This document shows, piece after piece, positions 1 through 5,120 of a stretch of 5,120 bases of DNA. Positions within the stretch are counted from its first letter, which is position 1. Each line of letters opens with the position of its first letter. The notes beneath the pieces are model-generated. The model did no database searches. It was not told the origin of the DNA and saw nothing but the letters and a program-made list of their open reading frames with translations. A program made the position numbers and the translations under genes. Origin of the DNA: Paracoccaceae bacterium (lineage in GTDB: Bacteria; Pseudomonadota; Alphaproteobacteria; Rhodobacterales; Rhodobacteraceae); the NCBI GenBank assembly GCA_007129775.1, contig SKUV01000370.1:1-5120 (forward strand). Reading direction: 5' to 3'.

Positions 1-347
1 AGGCGCGCAAGCGCCGCGCGGTCGGCCGGGGCGGCCAGCGTCTCGGGCGCGACCCCGCGCAGATCGCTGCGGCCGGCGATGTCGCAGACCCCTTGGCCAG
101 CCAGCCGGAACACCCGCGGTCCGGGCGGCGCCGGTGTCCGGGTGGCCTGCGCCGCCCGGTCCGGATGCTGCGCGTTGCTTGCGGGATCACCTGCGCCTGT
201 GGCTGGATCGCGCGCGATCAGGAAGGCTTGCGCCAACGCGCCTTCGATGCCGCGGGGGTCGATCGCGGAGCGTGGCGGAACCGGCCGGTCGGGCCGGCGC
301 AGCGCCTCCCAATAGGCGCGGATTTCGCTGAGCCCGGCAAACCGCAT
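1..347 (-). CDS. PAS_5-type PAS domain protein, N-terminal part (runs off the left edge)
   Basis: Reading the minus strand from ATG at 347-345 gives an open frame of 115 complete codons to the window edge, with no stop. The protein has the hallmarks of the alphaproteobacterial PAS_5 family: IRAYWEALR (residues 9-17), PPRSAIDPRGIEGAL (24-38), a hydrophobic AFLIARD strand (41-47), then RVFRLAGQGVCDIAGRSDLRGV (78-99, key residues RLAG and GRxLRG). These proteins are usually small stand-alone PAS modules of unknown ligand, presumed cytoplasmic sensors. Between the two conserved blocks lies an Ala/Pro/Gly-rich stretch (about residues 47-77), longer than I expect for the family. The start is supported by GAAAGGG six bases upstream. 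The gene diverges from yicC. The family call rests on remembered motif similarity and the C-terminus is outside the window. Confidence 0.8.
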   Translation of the reverse strand, partial: MRFAGLSEIRAYWEALRRPDRPVPPRSAIDPRGIEGALAQAFLIARDPATGAGDPASNAQHPDRAAQATRTPAPPGPRVFRLAGQGVCDIAGRSDLRGVAPETLAAPADRAALAR

Positions 348-353
348 CGCCTG

Positions 354-360
354 CCCTTTC
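354..360 (-). promoter_or_regulatory. Ribosome binding site of the PAS_5 gene
   Basis: On the minus strand GAAAGGG lies six bases before ATG 347-345. This supports that start over any upstream alternative. Confidence 0.6.
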
Positions 361-524
361 CCCTGCGCCGCCTGCGGGTGGCGGCGATGTCCGCCCGTGC
401 GCCCGCTGCTCCGCCCCGGTCGTTGGTGCCGCTGTCACGCCGGTGCGTCTGTCCACCTCGGCGCCGGGCCGACCCGGTTCGTGGAATTGCCGCCCGGCCC
501 GAGGTCTGCTACCGGTTCACGATG

Positions 525-619
525 CGTTAAGACTAGGGCCGGAATGGTTACCCGAACCTTAACGACGAGCGTGCCGCGGGCGGGCGGCGCGGGCAACAGG
601 AATGTGGCGGAATGGTTAA
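525..619. promoter_or_regulatory. Cluster of TTAA-type elements resembling CtrA sites in the divergent intergenic region
   Basis: In otherwise GC-rich DNA there are four TTA(A) elements: CGTTAAG (525-531), ATGGTTAC (543-550), CTTAACG (558-564) and ATGGTTAA (612-619). Positions 548-563 read TTAC-N7-TTAAC, one mismatch from the CtrA full-site consensus TTAA-N7-TTAAC. ATGGTTAA is the exact reverse complement of the CtrA half-site TTAACCAT described in alphaproteobacteria. GGAATGGTTA occurs twice (541-550 and 609-618). CGTTAAG and CTTAACG also form a 7-bp inverted repeat with a 26-base spacer. The cluster could serve yicC, the PAS gene or both. I could not assign clear -35/-10 boxes here. The elements are directly visible; regulation by CtrA is inference. 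Confidence 0.35.
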
Positions 620-1538
620 GGCAGCAGAGGGCGCGGGCGGCACGATCCGTTCGATGACCGGTTTCGCCGTCCGGCGCGGGCAGGGTGCGGATGGCAGCGC
701 ATGGGCGTGGGAGATGCGCGCGGTGAACGGGCGCGGTTTCGATCTGCGGCTGCGCCTGCCCGAAGGGATCGACGGGCTGGAGGCCGGGGCGCGCAAGCTG
801 GTGGGCGCTGCGGTGACGCGCGGCTCGGTCACGCTGTCGCTGCGGCTCGAACGGGCGACGGGTGCCGCTGTGGCCCGGGTCGATCCGCAGGCGCTGTCCG
901 CCGCGCTGGCGGCGCTGCAGCAGGTGCGACGCGGGGCCGAGGCCGAGGGGCTGGTGCTGGCGCCGCCCGCTGCCACCGATATCCTCGCGCTGCGCGGGGT
1001 GCTGGACACCTCGGGCGCCGTGGCGCCGGATATGGCCGCGCTCGGGGCGGATTTGCTGGCCGACCTGCCGGCGCTGATCGGCGAATTCGACGCCATGCGC
1101 TGTCAGGAAGGCGCGGCGCTGGCGGCTATCCTGACGGCCCAGATCGACCGGATTGCCGCGCTGACCGTGGCTGCGGGCGCCGCACTCGGCCCGCGCCGCG
1201 CGCACCTTGCCGAGGCGCTGCGCGAGGGCTTGGCGCGGCTGTCGGAGACCGCACCTGCCGCAGACCCGGCACGGCTGGAGCAGGAACTGGCGCTGCTTTA
1301 CGTCAAGTCCGACGTCACCGAAGAGCTTGACCGGCTGCGCGCCCATGTGCAGGCCGCGCGCGGCCATCTGGCCCAGGGCGGGCCGGTGGGCCGCAAGCTC
1401 GACTTCCTCACGCAGGAATTCAACCGCGAGGCCAATACCCTGTGTTCCAAGGCGCAATCGGCCGAGCTGACCCGGATCGGGCTTGACCTCAAGGCGGTGA
1501 TCGACCAGATGCGCGAACAGGTGCAGAACGTTGAATGA
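612..1538 (+). CDS. yicC: YicC family endoribonuclease
   Basis: The 308-residue product matches the YicC family along its length. The N-terminal YicC_N region opens with RSMTGFAV (residues 13-20) and EMRAVNGRGFDLRLRLPEG (34-52). The C-terminal DUF1732 region has KSDVTEELDRLRAHV (232-246), GRKLDFLTQEFNREANTL (260-277) and the closing DQMREQVQNVE. Acidic and histidine residues in the C-terminal part (E237, E238, H245) fall in the most conserved segment. E. coli YicC is a cytoplasmic stress-linked RNase-family protein reported to promote decay of the sRNA RyhB. The start is uncertain. ATG 612 has AGGA (598-601) ten bases upstream but gives about 12 more residues before RSMTGFA than relatives usually have. 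ATG 654 would begin at MTGFA and trim the usual first residues. First gene of the yicC-gmk-carbonic anhydrase operon. Confidence 0.92.
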   Translation: MVKAAEGAGGTIRSMTGFAVRRGQGADGSAWAWEMRAVNGRGFDLRLRLPEGIDGLEAGARKLVGAAVTRGSVTLSLRLERATGAAVARVDPQALSAALAALQQVRRGAEAEGLVLAPPAATDILALRGVLDTSGAVAPDMAALGADLLADLPALIGEFDAMRCQEGAALAAILTAQIDRIAALTVAAGAALGPRRAHLAEALREGLARLSETAPAADPARLEQELALLYVKSDVTEELDRLRAHVQAARGHLAQGGPVGRKLDFLTQEFNREANTLCSKAQSAELTRIGLDLKAVIDQMREQVQNVE

Positions 1539-1540
1539 CG

Positions 1541-1546
1541 AAAGGG
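1541..1546 (+). promoter_or_regulatory. Ribosome binding site that fixes the gmk start
   Basis: AAAGGG lies five bases before ATG 1552. The frame can also open at TTG 1531, which overlaps the end of yicC. That start has no comparable site and adds seven residues not expected in guanylate kinases, so ATG 1552 is preferred. Confidence 0.6.
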
Positions 1547-1551
1547 CCGGC

Positions 1552-2211
1552 ATGACCGACGCGCCCGCCGACGCCCTTCGCCGGGGCCTGCTGATCATCC
1601 TGTCCTCGCCCTCGGGCGCGGGCAAGTCCACCCTGTCGCGCCGGCTGCTGGCATGGGACGAAGCGATTTCGTTTTCGGTTTCGGCCACCACCCGCGCCCC
1701 GCGCCCGGGCGAAGTGGACGGGCGCGAATACCATTTCCGCTCGCGTGCGGAATTCGAGGGGATGGTGGCGGCGGGCGAGATGCTGGAACATGCCGAGGTC
1801 TTCGGCAACCTCTACGGCTCGCCCCGCGGGCCGGTGGAGCAGGCGATGCTGGCCGGGCGCGATACGCTTTTCGATATCGACTGGCAGGGCGGGCAACAGA
1901 TCCGCAACTCCGCGCTGGGGCAGGATGCGGTGTCGATTTTCGTGCTGCCGCCCTCGATTGCGGAACTGGCGCGGCGGCTGCAGGGCCGCGCGCAGGACAG
2001 CGCCGAGGTGATCGCCGGACGCATGGCCAAGAGCCGCGACGAGATCAGCCATTGGGCCGAATACGATTACGTGCTGGTGAATTCCGATCTGGATGCCTGT
2101 GCAGCCCAGTTGTTCACGATCATCGCCGCCGAGCGGTTGCGGCGTGAGCGTCAGCCGGGCCTTGTGGACCATGTGCGCGGGCTCAACCACGAATTCGAGG
2201 ATCTGACATGA
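1552..2211 (+). CDS. gmk: Guanylate kinase
   Basis: This cytoplasmic enzyme of purine nucleotide metabolism phosphorylates GMP (or dGMP) with ATP to give GDP. The 219-residue product is of normal family length and full-length. The ATP-binding P-loop is SSPSGAGKST (residues 18-27), with Ser where the classical Walker A motif has its first Gly, a form common in alphaproteobacterial Gmk. The GMP-binding segment is SVSATTRAPRPGEVDGREYHF (residues 42-62; key residues S42, R47, R51, Y60). It is followed by the lid and base region EHAEVFGNLYGSP (79-91), DIDWQGGQQI (108-117) and the late Arg-containing segment around RMAKSRDEI (157-165). It starts 13 bases after yicC and its stop overlaps the next start by ATGA, so the three genes are probably co-transcribed and the downstream pair translationally coupled. 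Confidence 0.97.
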   Translation: MTDAPADALRRGLLIILSSPSGAGKSTLSRRLLAWDEAISFSVSATTRAPRPGEVDGREYHFRSRAEFEGMVAAGEMLEHAEVFGNLYGSPRGPVEQAMLAGRDTLFDIDWQGGQQIRNSALGQDAVSIFVLPPSIAELARRLQGRAQDSAEVIAGRMAKSRDEISHWAEYDYVLVNSDLDACAAQLFTIIAAERLRRERQPGLVDHVRGLNHEFEDLT

Positions 2212-2729
2212 CGGTCTATGCCCTTGATGGCTACATTCCCGAAATCGCGCCGGATGCATGGGTGGCGCCCGATGCCGCGGTGATCGGGCAGGTCATTCTC
2301 GGCTCCGGCGCCTCGGTCTGGTTCGGCGCGGTGCTGCGCGGCGACAACGAGCCGATCACCGTGGGCGCGGGCACCAACATTCAGGAAGGCTGTGTGCTTC
2401 ATACCGATGTGGGGTCGCCGGCGACGCTGGGGCGTGACTGCACCATCGGCCACAAGGCCATCGTTCATGCCTGCACCATCGGCGACGAGACGCTGGTAGG
2501 GATGGGCGCGACGATCCTGAGCCGCGCCGTGATCGGGCGCAACTGCCTGATCGGGGCCGGCGCGCTGGTGACCGAGGACAAGCACATCCCCGACGGCAGC
2601 CTCGTTCTCGGTGCTCCGGGGAGGGTGGTGCGCAGCCTCGATGCCGAGGCGATCGCGGCGCTGCGCCGCTCCGCCGCCGATTACCGCGCGAAGGCGGAGC
2701 GGTTCCGCGCGGGGCTACGGGCGCTCTGA
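2208..2729 (+). CDS. Gamma-class carbonic anhydrase family protein (YrdA/CamH-like left-handed beta-helix)
   Basis: The 173-residue product is built of hexapeptide repeats with Ile/Val/Leu-led turns from about residue 18 to 140 and a short C-terminal alpha-helix (about 144-172), as in gamma carbonic anhydrase trimers. The three zinc-ligand histidines are present: H65 in CVLHTD, and H82 and H87 in IGHKAIVHACTIG. R44, D46 and Q59, equivalent to structurally conserved residues of the archaeal enzyme Cam, are also present. The position after RGD is Asn rather than the catalytic Glu of Cam, and I see no acidic proton-shuttle loop. This resembles the YrdA/CamH branch, where activity is often weak or unproven. 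The predicted role is reversible CO2 hydration or another metal-dependent function in the cytoplasm. ATG 2208 overlaps the gmk stop and has GAGGA (2197-2201) six bases upstream. Last gene of the operon. Confidence 0.9.
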   Translation: MTVYALDGYIPEIAPDAWVAPDAAVIGQVILGSGASVWFGAVLRGDNEPITVGAGTNIQEGCVLHTDVGSPATLGRDCTIGHKAIVHACTIGDETLVGMGATILSRAVIGRNCLIGAGALVTEDKHIPDGSLVLGAPGRVVRSLDAEAIAALRRSAADYRAKAERFRAGLRAL

Positions 2730-2773
2730 GGCGCCGGCAAGGTGGGCGGGGGATGGTCGCGCCGCGGCCCAAA

Positions 2774-2814
2774 GACCAGCCGCGCGACCCCGGGGGCGCC
2801 GCGCGCGGCTGGTC
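2774..2814. terminator. GC-rich 13-bp hairpin, probable terminator of the yicC-gmk operon
   Basis: GACCAGCCGCGCG (2774-2786) and CGCGCGGCTGGTC (2802-2814) are perfect reverse complements around a 15-base loop, 45 bases after the carbonic anhydrase-family stop. Neither side has a proper U-tract; only CTTT follows in the leftward direction. It may therefore act as a Rho-assisted, GC-rich terminator or an mRNA 3'-end protector. Its site between convergent genes would let it act in both directions. Confidence 0.6.
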
Positions 2815-2860
2815 AGGTTAGATGGGGCCAGCCCGCCGGGCGGCTGCCTCCGCAAGGGCC

Positions 2861-2902
2861 GGCCAAAGCGTTTCGGCCAAAGCGTTTCGGCCAAAGCGTT
2901 TC
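2861..2902. repeat. Three perfect tandem copies of a 14-bp element
   Basis: GGCCAAAGCGTTTC is repeated exactly three times head-to-tail (2861-2874, 2875-2888, 2889-2902) and is followed by TGGCC. Each unit plus the next GGCC is an imperfect palindrome: GGCCAAA, loop GCG, TTT, one extra C, GGCC. It can therefore form a short stem-loop on either strand. It lies between convergent genes, 28 bases past the lipoprotein stop. Its function is unknown. Transcript 3'-end formation, a protein-binding array or a dispersed genomic repeat are all possible. Confidence 0.9.
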
Positions 2903-2930
2903 TGGCCGCGGCTGCCACGCCCCGGGCCGC

Positions 2931-3080
2931 TCAGCGCCCGAACCAGCCGCCCACGGTGCGCGCGCCCGACGAGATGTCCATGCCGACCCCCTCGACCGTC
3001 GAGCAGGCGGGCAGGGCGGCGGCGGCGAGGAATGCGGCCAGCAGCGCGGCACGGGCGCTCAGGCGTGTCTCACTCCTCAT
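2931..3080 (-). CDS. Entericidin A/B-type small lipoprotein
   Basis: The 49-residue product starts with a basic segment (MRSETRLSAR), followed by a hydrophobic helix (about residues 11-23) and a lipobox LPAC with Cys at 26. The lipidated mature part is STVEGVGMDISSGARTVGGWFGR. The pattern C-x-TVxGxGxDI is typical of entericidin (EcnA/EcnB) lipoproteins, small envelope proteins described as an antidote/toxin pair in enterobacteria. Their role in alphaproteobacteria is unproven. Only one such gene is visible here. The frame can be extended 13 codons upstream, but ATG 3080-3078 gives the compact signal peptide and has GGAGG (3090-3094) nine bases before it, inside the upstream gene. It overlaps the 3' end of the solute-binding protein gene by 11 bases, so the two are probably co-transcribed and translationally coupled. 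Confidence 0.8.
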   Translation of the reverse strand: MRSETRLSARAALLAAFLAAAALPACSTVEGVGMDISSGARTVGGWFGR

Positions 3081-4893
3081 GCCACCAGACCTCCGGCTGG
3101 AAGCCGAGCCAGTCGCCATACATCGGCAGACGCTCGGGGAAGCGCAGGTTTGCGCGATGGGCCAGACGCGAACGGTCGGCGAACCACAGCGGGATCGTGT
3201 AGCGCCCCGACATCAGGATCCGGTCCAGCGCCTGTGTGGCGGCGATGAAATCCTCCTGGCTTTCGGCGGTCAGGATGGCGCTGATCATCGCGTCCACGGC
3301 GGCGGAATCCACGCCCATCCAGTTGCGCGTGCCGGGTTGGTCGACCCCGTCGCTGCCCCAGTAGAGCCATTGCTCGTTGCCCGGTGACAGCGACAGCCCG
3401 ATGGCATGGCGCGCCATGTCGAAATCATAGGCCCGCGTGCGCTCGGTATACTGGGCGCTGTCGACGACCGTGGTGGTGACCCGAATGCCCAGCCGGCGCA
3501 GCGCCTCGGTATAGATCGCCACGATGGACTGGGTTTCTGCTGCGCCCTGCGACAGCAGCACCTCGATCGCGAAGGGCTGACCGGCGGCGTTGCGCAGCAC
3601 CCCGTCCTGCACCTGCCAGCCGGCCTCTTCCAGCAGGGCGGTGGCACGGCGGATGCCCGCGCGGTTGGCCTCGGAGCCATCTGAGACCGGCAGCGCATAG
3701 CCCTCCAGCGCGCCGGGCAGCAATTCGTCGGCGAAGGGTGCGAGGAAATCGGCCACGCGCCCCTCGGCCGGGCCGTGATCCATCCCGAGCACCGAATTCG
3801 CCCAGTAGGAGGTGATCCGCGGCTCCACCCCGCCGTTCAGCGTCTGGTTGATGAATTCGAAGTTGAAGGCGTGGATCAGCGCCTCGCGCACGCGCCAGTC
3901 GGCAAAGATCTCGCGCCGTGTGTTGAACACCAGCCCGTTAAGCCCCGCCGGCCGCTGGTGCGGAATGAGCGAGCGGACCACCGCCCCCGAGGCCACGGCG
4001 GGGAAATCATAGGCCGTTTCCCAACGCGCCGCGTTGGTTTCGCGCCATGTGTGGATCTCGCCGGCCTTGAACGCCTCGAAGACCACGCCGCCATCGCCGA
4101 AATAATCGTAGCGCACCTCGTCGAAATTGTGCTGGCCGCGGTAGAAGGGCAGGTCGGCGGCCCACCAGTCGGGGTTCTTGCGAAAGCTGATGAAGCGGCC
4201 GGCCTCGAACCTGTCCACCACATAGGGCCCCGAACCGATGATCGGGATAAGGCCGCTTTCGGTGAAATCGCGCCCCTCGAACTGTGCCTTCTGCAGGATC
4301 GGGCGCAGGCCCAGCAAGAGCGGCATTTCGCGGTTGTCGGTGTTGAAGGTGAAGCGGACCGAGCGCGGGCCGGTCTGCTCCATCGTCTGGATCTGGTTCC
4401 AGACCGAGTGATAGCGCGGGCTGCCGTCGGTGCCCAAGGTCTCGATCGACCACATCACATCCTCGACGGTGACGGGCGAGCCGTCGGAAAAGCGCGCTTC
4501 CTCCCGCAAGGTAAACTCGACGAAATCGCGTTCGGCATTGGTTTCGACCGATTCGGCCAGAACGCCATAGAGCGTGAAGGGCTCGTCATAGCTGCGGCCC
4601 AGCAACGTTTCCACCGTCAGAAGCCCCACGCCCCAGGGCGCGCGCCCGCGCAGGATGTAGGGGTTGAGCGAATCGAATGTCCCCGATTCGCCGAAAACGA
4701 TGCGCCCGCCCTGCGGTGCATCGGGGTTCACATGGGGGAGCGACACAAAATCGGGTGGAAGCGCGGGCTCGCCATACATAGCTATGCCATGCATCGGCTG
4801 TGCGATTGCCGGGGCGGCGGTGCCGAACCCCAGAATGGCCGCTGACAACAGGCTGCGCGCCCATTCGCGCCATCGGCGTGAATCCGGTATCAT
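3070..4893 (-). CDS. YejA-like extracellular solute-binding protein, family 5 (peptide ABC transporter)
   Basis: This 607-residue protein is the probable periplasmic receptor of an oligopeptide-type ABC importer and resembles E. coli YejA (peptide/microcin C uptake). A Sec signal peptide is visible: Arg-rich start, hydrophobic core at about residues 14-24 and APAIA before Q32, giving cleavage near 31/32. The family 5 fold follows: HVNPDAPQGGRIVF (54-67), GTFDSLNPYILRG (71-83), ARFSDGSPVTVEDV (133-146), GSGPYVV (220-226), KNPDWW (239-244), NFDEVRYDYF then EAFKAGEI (256-265, 273-280), and WRVREALIHAFNFEFIN (333-349). It ends with YGDWLGFQPEVWWHEE. Length is normal for YejA. AAGGA lies 11 bases before ATG 4893, a slightly long spacing. 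No permease or ATPase gene follows; the downstream partner is the entericidin-type lipoprotein. Substrate is inferred from family only. Confidence 0.93.
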   Translation of the reverse strand: MIPDSRRWREWARSLLSAAILGFGTAAPAIAQPMHGIAMYGEPALPPDFVSLPHVNPDAPQGGRIVFGESGTFDSLNPYILRGRAPWGVGLLTVETLLGRSYDEPFTLYGVLAESVETNAERDFVEFTLREEARFSDGSPVTVEDVMWSIETLGTDGSPRYHSVWNQIQTMEQTGPRSVRFTFNTDNREMPLLLGLRPILQKAQFEGRDFTESGLIPIIGSGPYVVDRFEAGRFISFRKNPDWWAADLPFYRGQHNFDEVRYDYFGDGGVVFEAFKAGEIHTWRETNAARWETAYDFPAVASGAVVRSLIPHQRPAGLNGLVFNTRREIFADWRVREALIHAFNFEFINQTLNGGVEPRITSYWANSVLGMDHGPAEGRVADFLAPFADELLPGALEGYALPVSDGSEANRAGIRRATALLEEAGWQVQDGVLRNAAGQPFAIEVLLSQGAAETQSIVAIYTEALRRLGIRVTTTVVDSAQYTERTRAYDFDMARHAIGLSLSPGNEQWLYWGSDGVDQPGTRNWMGVDSAAVDAMISAILTAESQEDFIAATQALDRILMSGRYTIPLWFADRSRLAHRANLRFPERLPMYGDWLGFQPEVWWHEE

Positions 4894-4934
4894 GGTGGAA
4901 ACAATCCTTCTGCTCGAGCCTTTATTTTGCAGCC

Positions 4935-4963
4935 AGACTACCCCGAGACGATCACATTTTCAA
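4935..4963 (-). promoter_or_regulatory. Candidate promoter of the YejA-like gene
   Basis: On the minus strand TTGAAA (4963-4958) is followed after 17 bases by TAGTCT (4940-4935). This would place a transcription start near 4928 and give a leader of about 35 bases. The -35 box is good and the -10 box is weak, matching at three of six positions. Confidence 0.35.
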
Positions 4964-4969
4964 ACTTTT

Positions 4970-4983
4970 CGGTTGGACAACCG
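4970..4983. promoter_or_regulatory. 14-bp inverted repeat overlapping the rightward -35 region, possible operator
   Basis: CGGTTG (4970-4975) and CAACCG (4978-4983) are perfect reverse complements separated by GA. The repeat covers the -35 box of the rightward promoter candidate and lies just upstream of the leftward one, so a bound protein could affect both. No regulator is identified in the window. Confidence 0.35.
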
Positions 4984-5001
4984 CGCTTTACCGCGTATAA
5001 G
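4974..5001 (+). promoter_or_regulatory. Promoter-like sequence driving the small RNA candidate
   Basis: TGGACA (4974-4979) and TATAAG (4996-5001) are separated by 16 bases. Each matches the sigma-70 hexamers TTGACA and TATAAT at five of six positions. Transcription would start around 5007-5009. AT-rich sequence (TTTTCAAACTTTTC) lies directly upstream, which could act as an UP-like region. Confidence 0.55.
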
Positions 5002-5007
5002 TGAGCC

Positions 5008-5082
5008 ACTGCTCGATAGGTTTCTTGCCTGTATGAAACCTGCCTCAATGACTGACGCCCGCCTTGTGCGGGCGTTTTTTTT
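5008..5082 (+). ncRNA. Putative trans-acting small RNA, about 75 nt
   Basis: A promoter-like sequence (4974-5001) is followed about 75 bases later by a strong intrinsic terminator with no protein gene between them. The putative transcript has a 5' stem-loop with perfect 7-bp arms AGGTTTC (5018-5024) and GAAACCT (5035-5041) around a 10-base loop. A single-stranded linker containing GCCTCAATGACTG follows, then the terminator hairpin with a run of eight T residues. This is the layout of Hfq-dependent sRNAs. I do not recognise the family, and I saw no long complementarity to the nearby mRNA leader. The 5' end is estimated from the -10 box. The alternative is the tail of a longer plus-strand (antisense) transcript. 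Confidence 0.5.
5055..5082 (+). terminator. Strong Rho-independent terminator (rightward)
   Basis: ACGCCCGC (5055-5062), loop CTTGT, and GCGGGCGT (5068-5075) form a perfect 8-bp stem that runs into eight T residues (5075-5082). The T run exists only on the plus strand, so it terminates rightward transcription. No protein-coding gene lies upstream of it on that strand. Confidence 0.9.
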
Positions 5083-5120
5083 GGTCAGACGGAGCGGGGC
5101 GCTGCGCCGCGCGCGGGCTC

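Noticed and set aside
1531..1551. TTG start for gmk overlapping yicC
   Set aside because: ATG 1552 has a better ribosome site and gives the expected N-terminus.
1606..1635. Non-canonical P-loop in Gmk (Ser for the first Gly) as a sign of inactivity
   Set aside because: SSPSGAGKS is a common form in alphaproteobacterial guanylate kinases and the remaining motifs are intact.
435..1808. Long open frame of 457 codons on the minus strand opposite yicC and the start of gmk
   Set aside because: It is antisense to two clearly identified genes, its translation is Arg/Gln/His-rich with no family resemblance, and long antisense frames are expected at this GC content.
2861..2902. Possible CRISPR array
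   Set aside because: The 14-bp units are contiguous, with no spacers, and no cas genes are visible.
2611..3387. Plus-strand frame of 258 codons running through the repeat and the lipoprotein gene
   Set aside because: It overlaps the end of the carbonic anhydrase-family gene, the hairpin, the tandem repeat and two minus-strand genes. Its composition is that of a shadow frame.
3775..4845. Open frame of 356 codons on the plus strand opposite the binding protein gene
   Set aside because: It mirrors the codon pattern of the YejA-like gene on the other strand and shows no recognisable domain.
5033..5120. Small plus-strand frame starting MKPASMTDARLVRAFF and open to the right edge
   Set aside because: It would run straight through the strong terminator hairpin and T-tract, and its ATG lies in the loop and stem of the 5' hairpin without a ribosome site.

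Overview
This window looks like chromosomal DNA from an alphaproteobacterium, most likely Rhodobacteraceae. It has very high GC and strong G/C bias at third codon positions. It carries a protein of the alphaproteobacterial PAS_5 family, a YicC-Gmk gene pair of alphaproteobacterial type (P-loop SSPSGAGKS), and a YejA-like periplasmic binding protein. The genus cannot be fixed from the sequence alone.

Layout, left to right. Positions 1-347 (minus) are the N-terminal part of a PAS_5-type protein that runs off the left edge. Positions 348-611 are a divergent intergenic region of 264 bases. It holds no convincing gene but has a cluster of TTAA-containing elements resembling CtrA sites. Positions 612-2729 (plus) are a compact three-gene operon: yicC (endoribonuclease family), gmk (guanylate kinase, 13-base gap) and a gamma-class carbonic anhydrase-like hexapeptide protein (4-base ATGA overlap with gmk). 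Positions 2730-2930 lie between convergent genes and hold a GC-rich 13-bp hairpin (probable terminator) and three perfect tandem copies of a 14-bp element. Positions 2931-4893 (minus) are a two-gene unit: a YejA-type family 5 solute-binding protein, and downstream, overlapping its stop, a 49-residue entericidin-type lipoprotein.

Positions 4894-5120 contain no supported protein gene. They hold a candidate leftward promoter for the binding protein and, diverging from it, a plus-strand promoter-like sequence. That is followed by two stem-loops, the second being a textbook intrinsic terminator with eight T residues. With no protein gene to terminate, the best explanation is an unannotated small RNA of about 75 nt. 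I see nothing recognisable in the last 38 bases (5083-5120).

Functionally, the plus operon joins RNA turnover (YicC), the GMP-to-GDP step of nucleotide metabolism (Gmk) and a probable zinc enzyme. The minus unit is an envelope module: a peptide-binding protein without permease genes in view, plus a small lipoprotein. The least explained elements are the sRNA candidate and the 14-bp tandem repeat.
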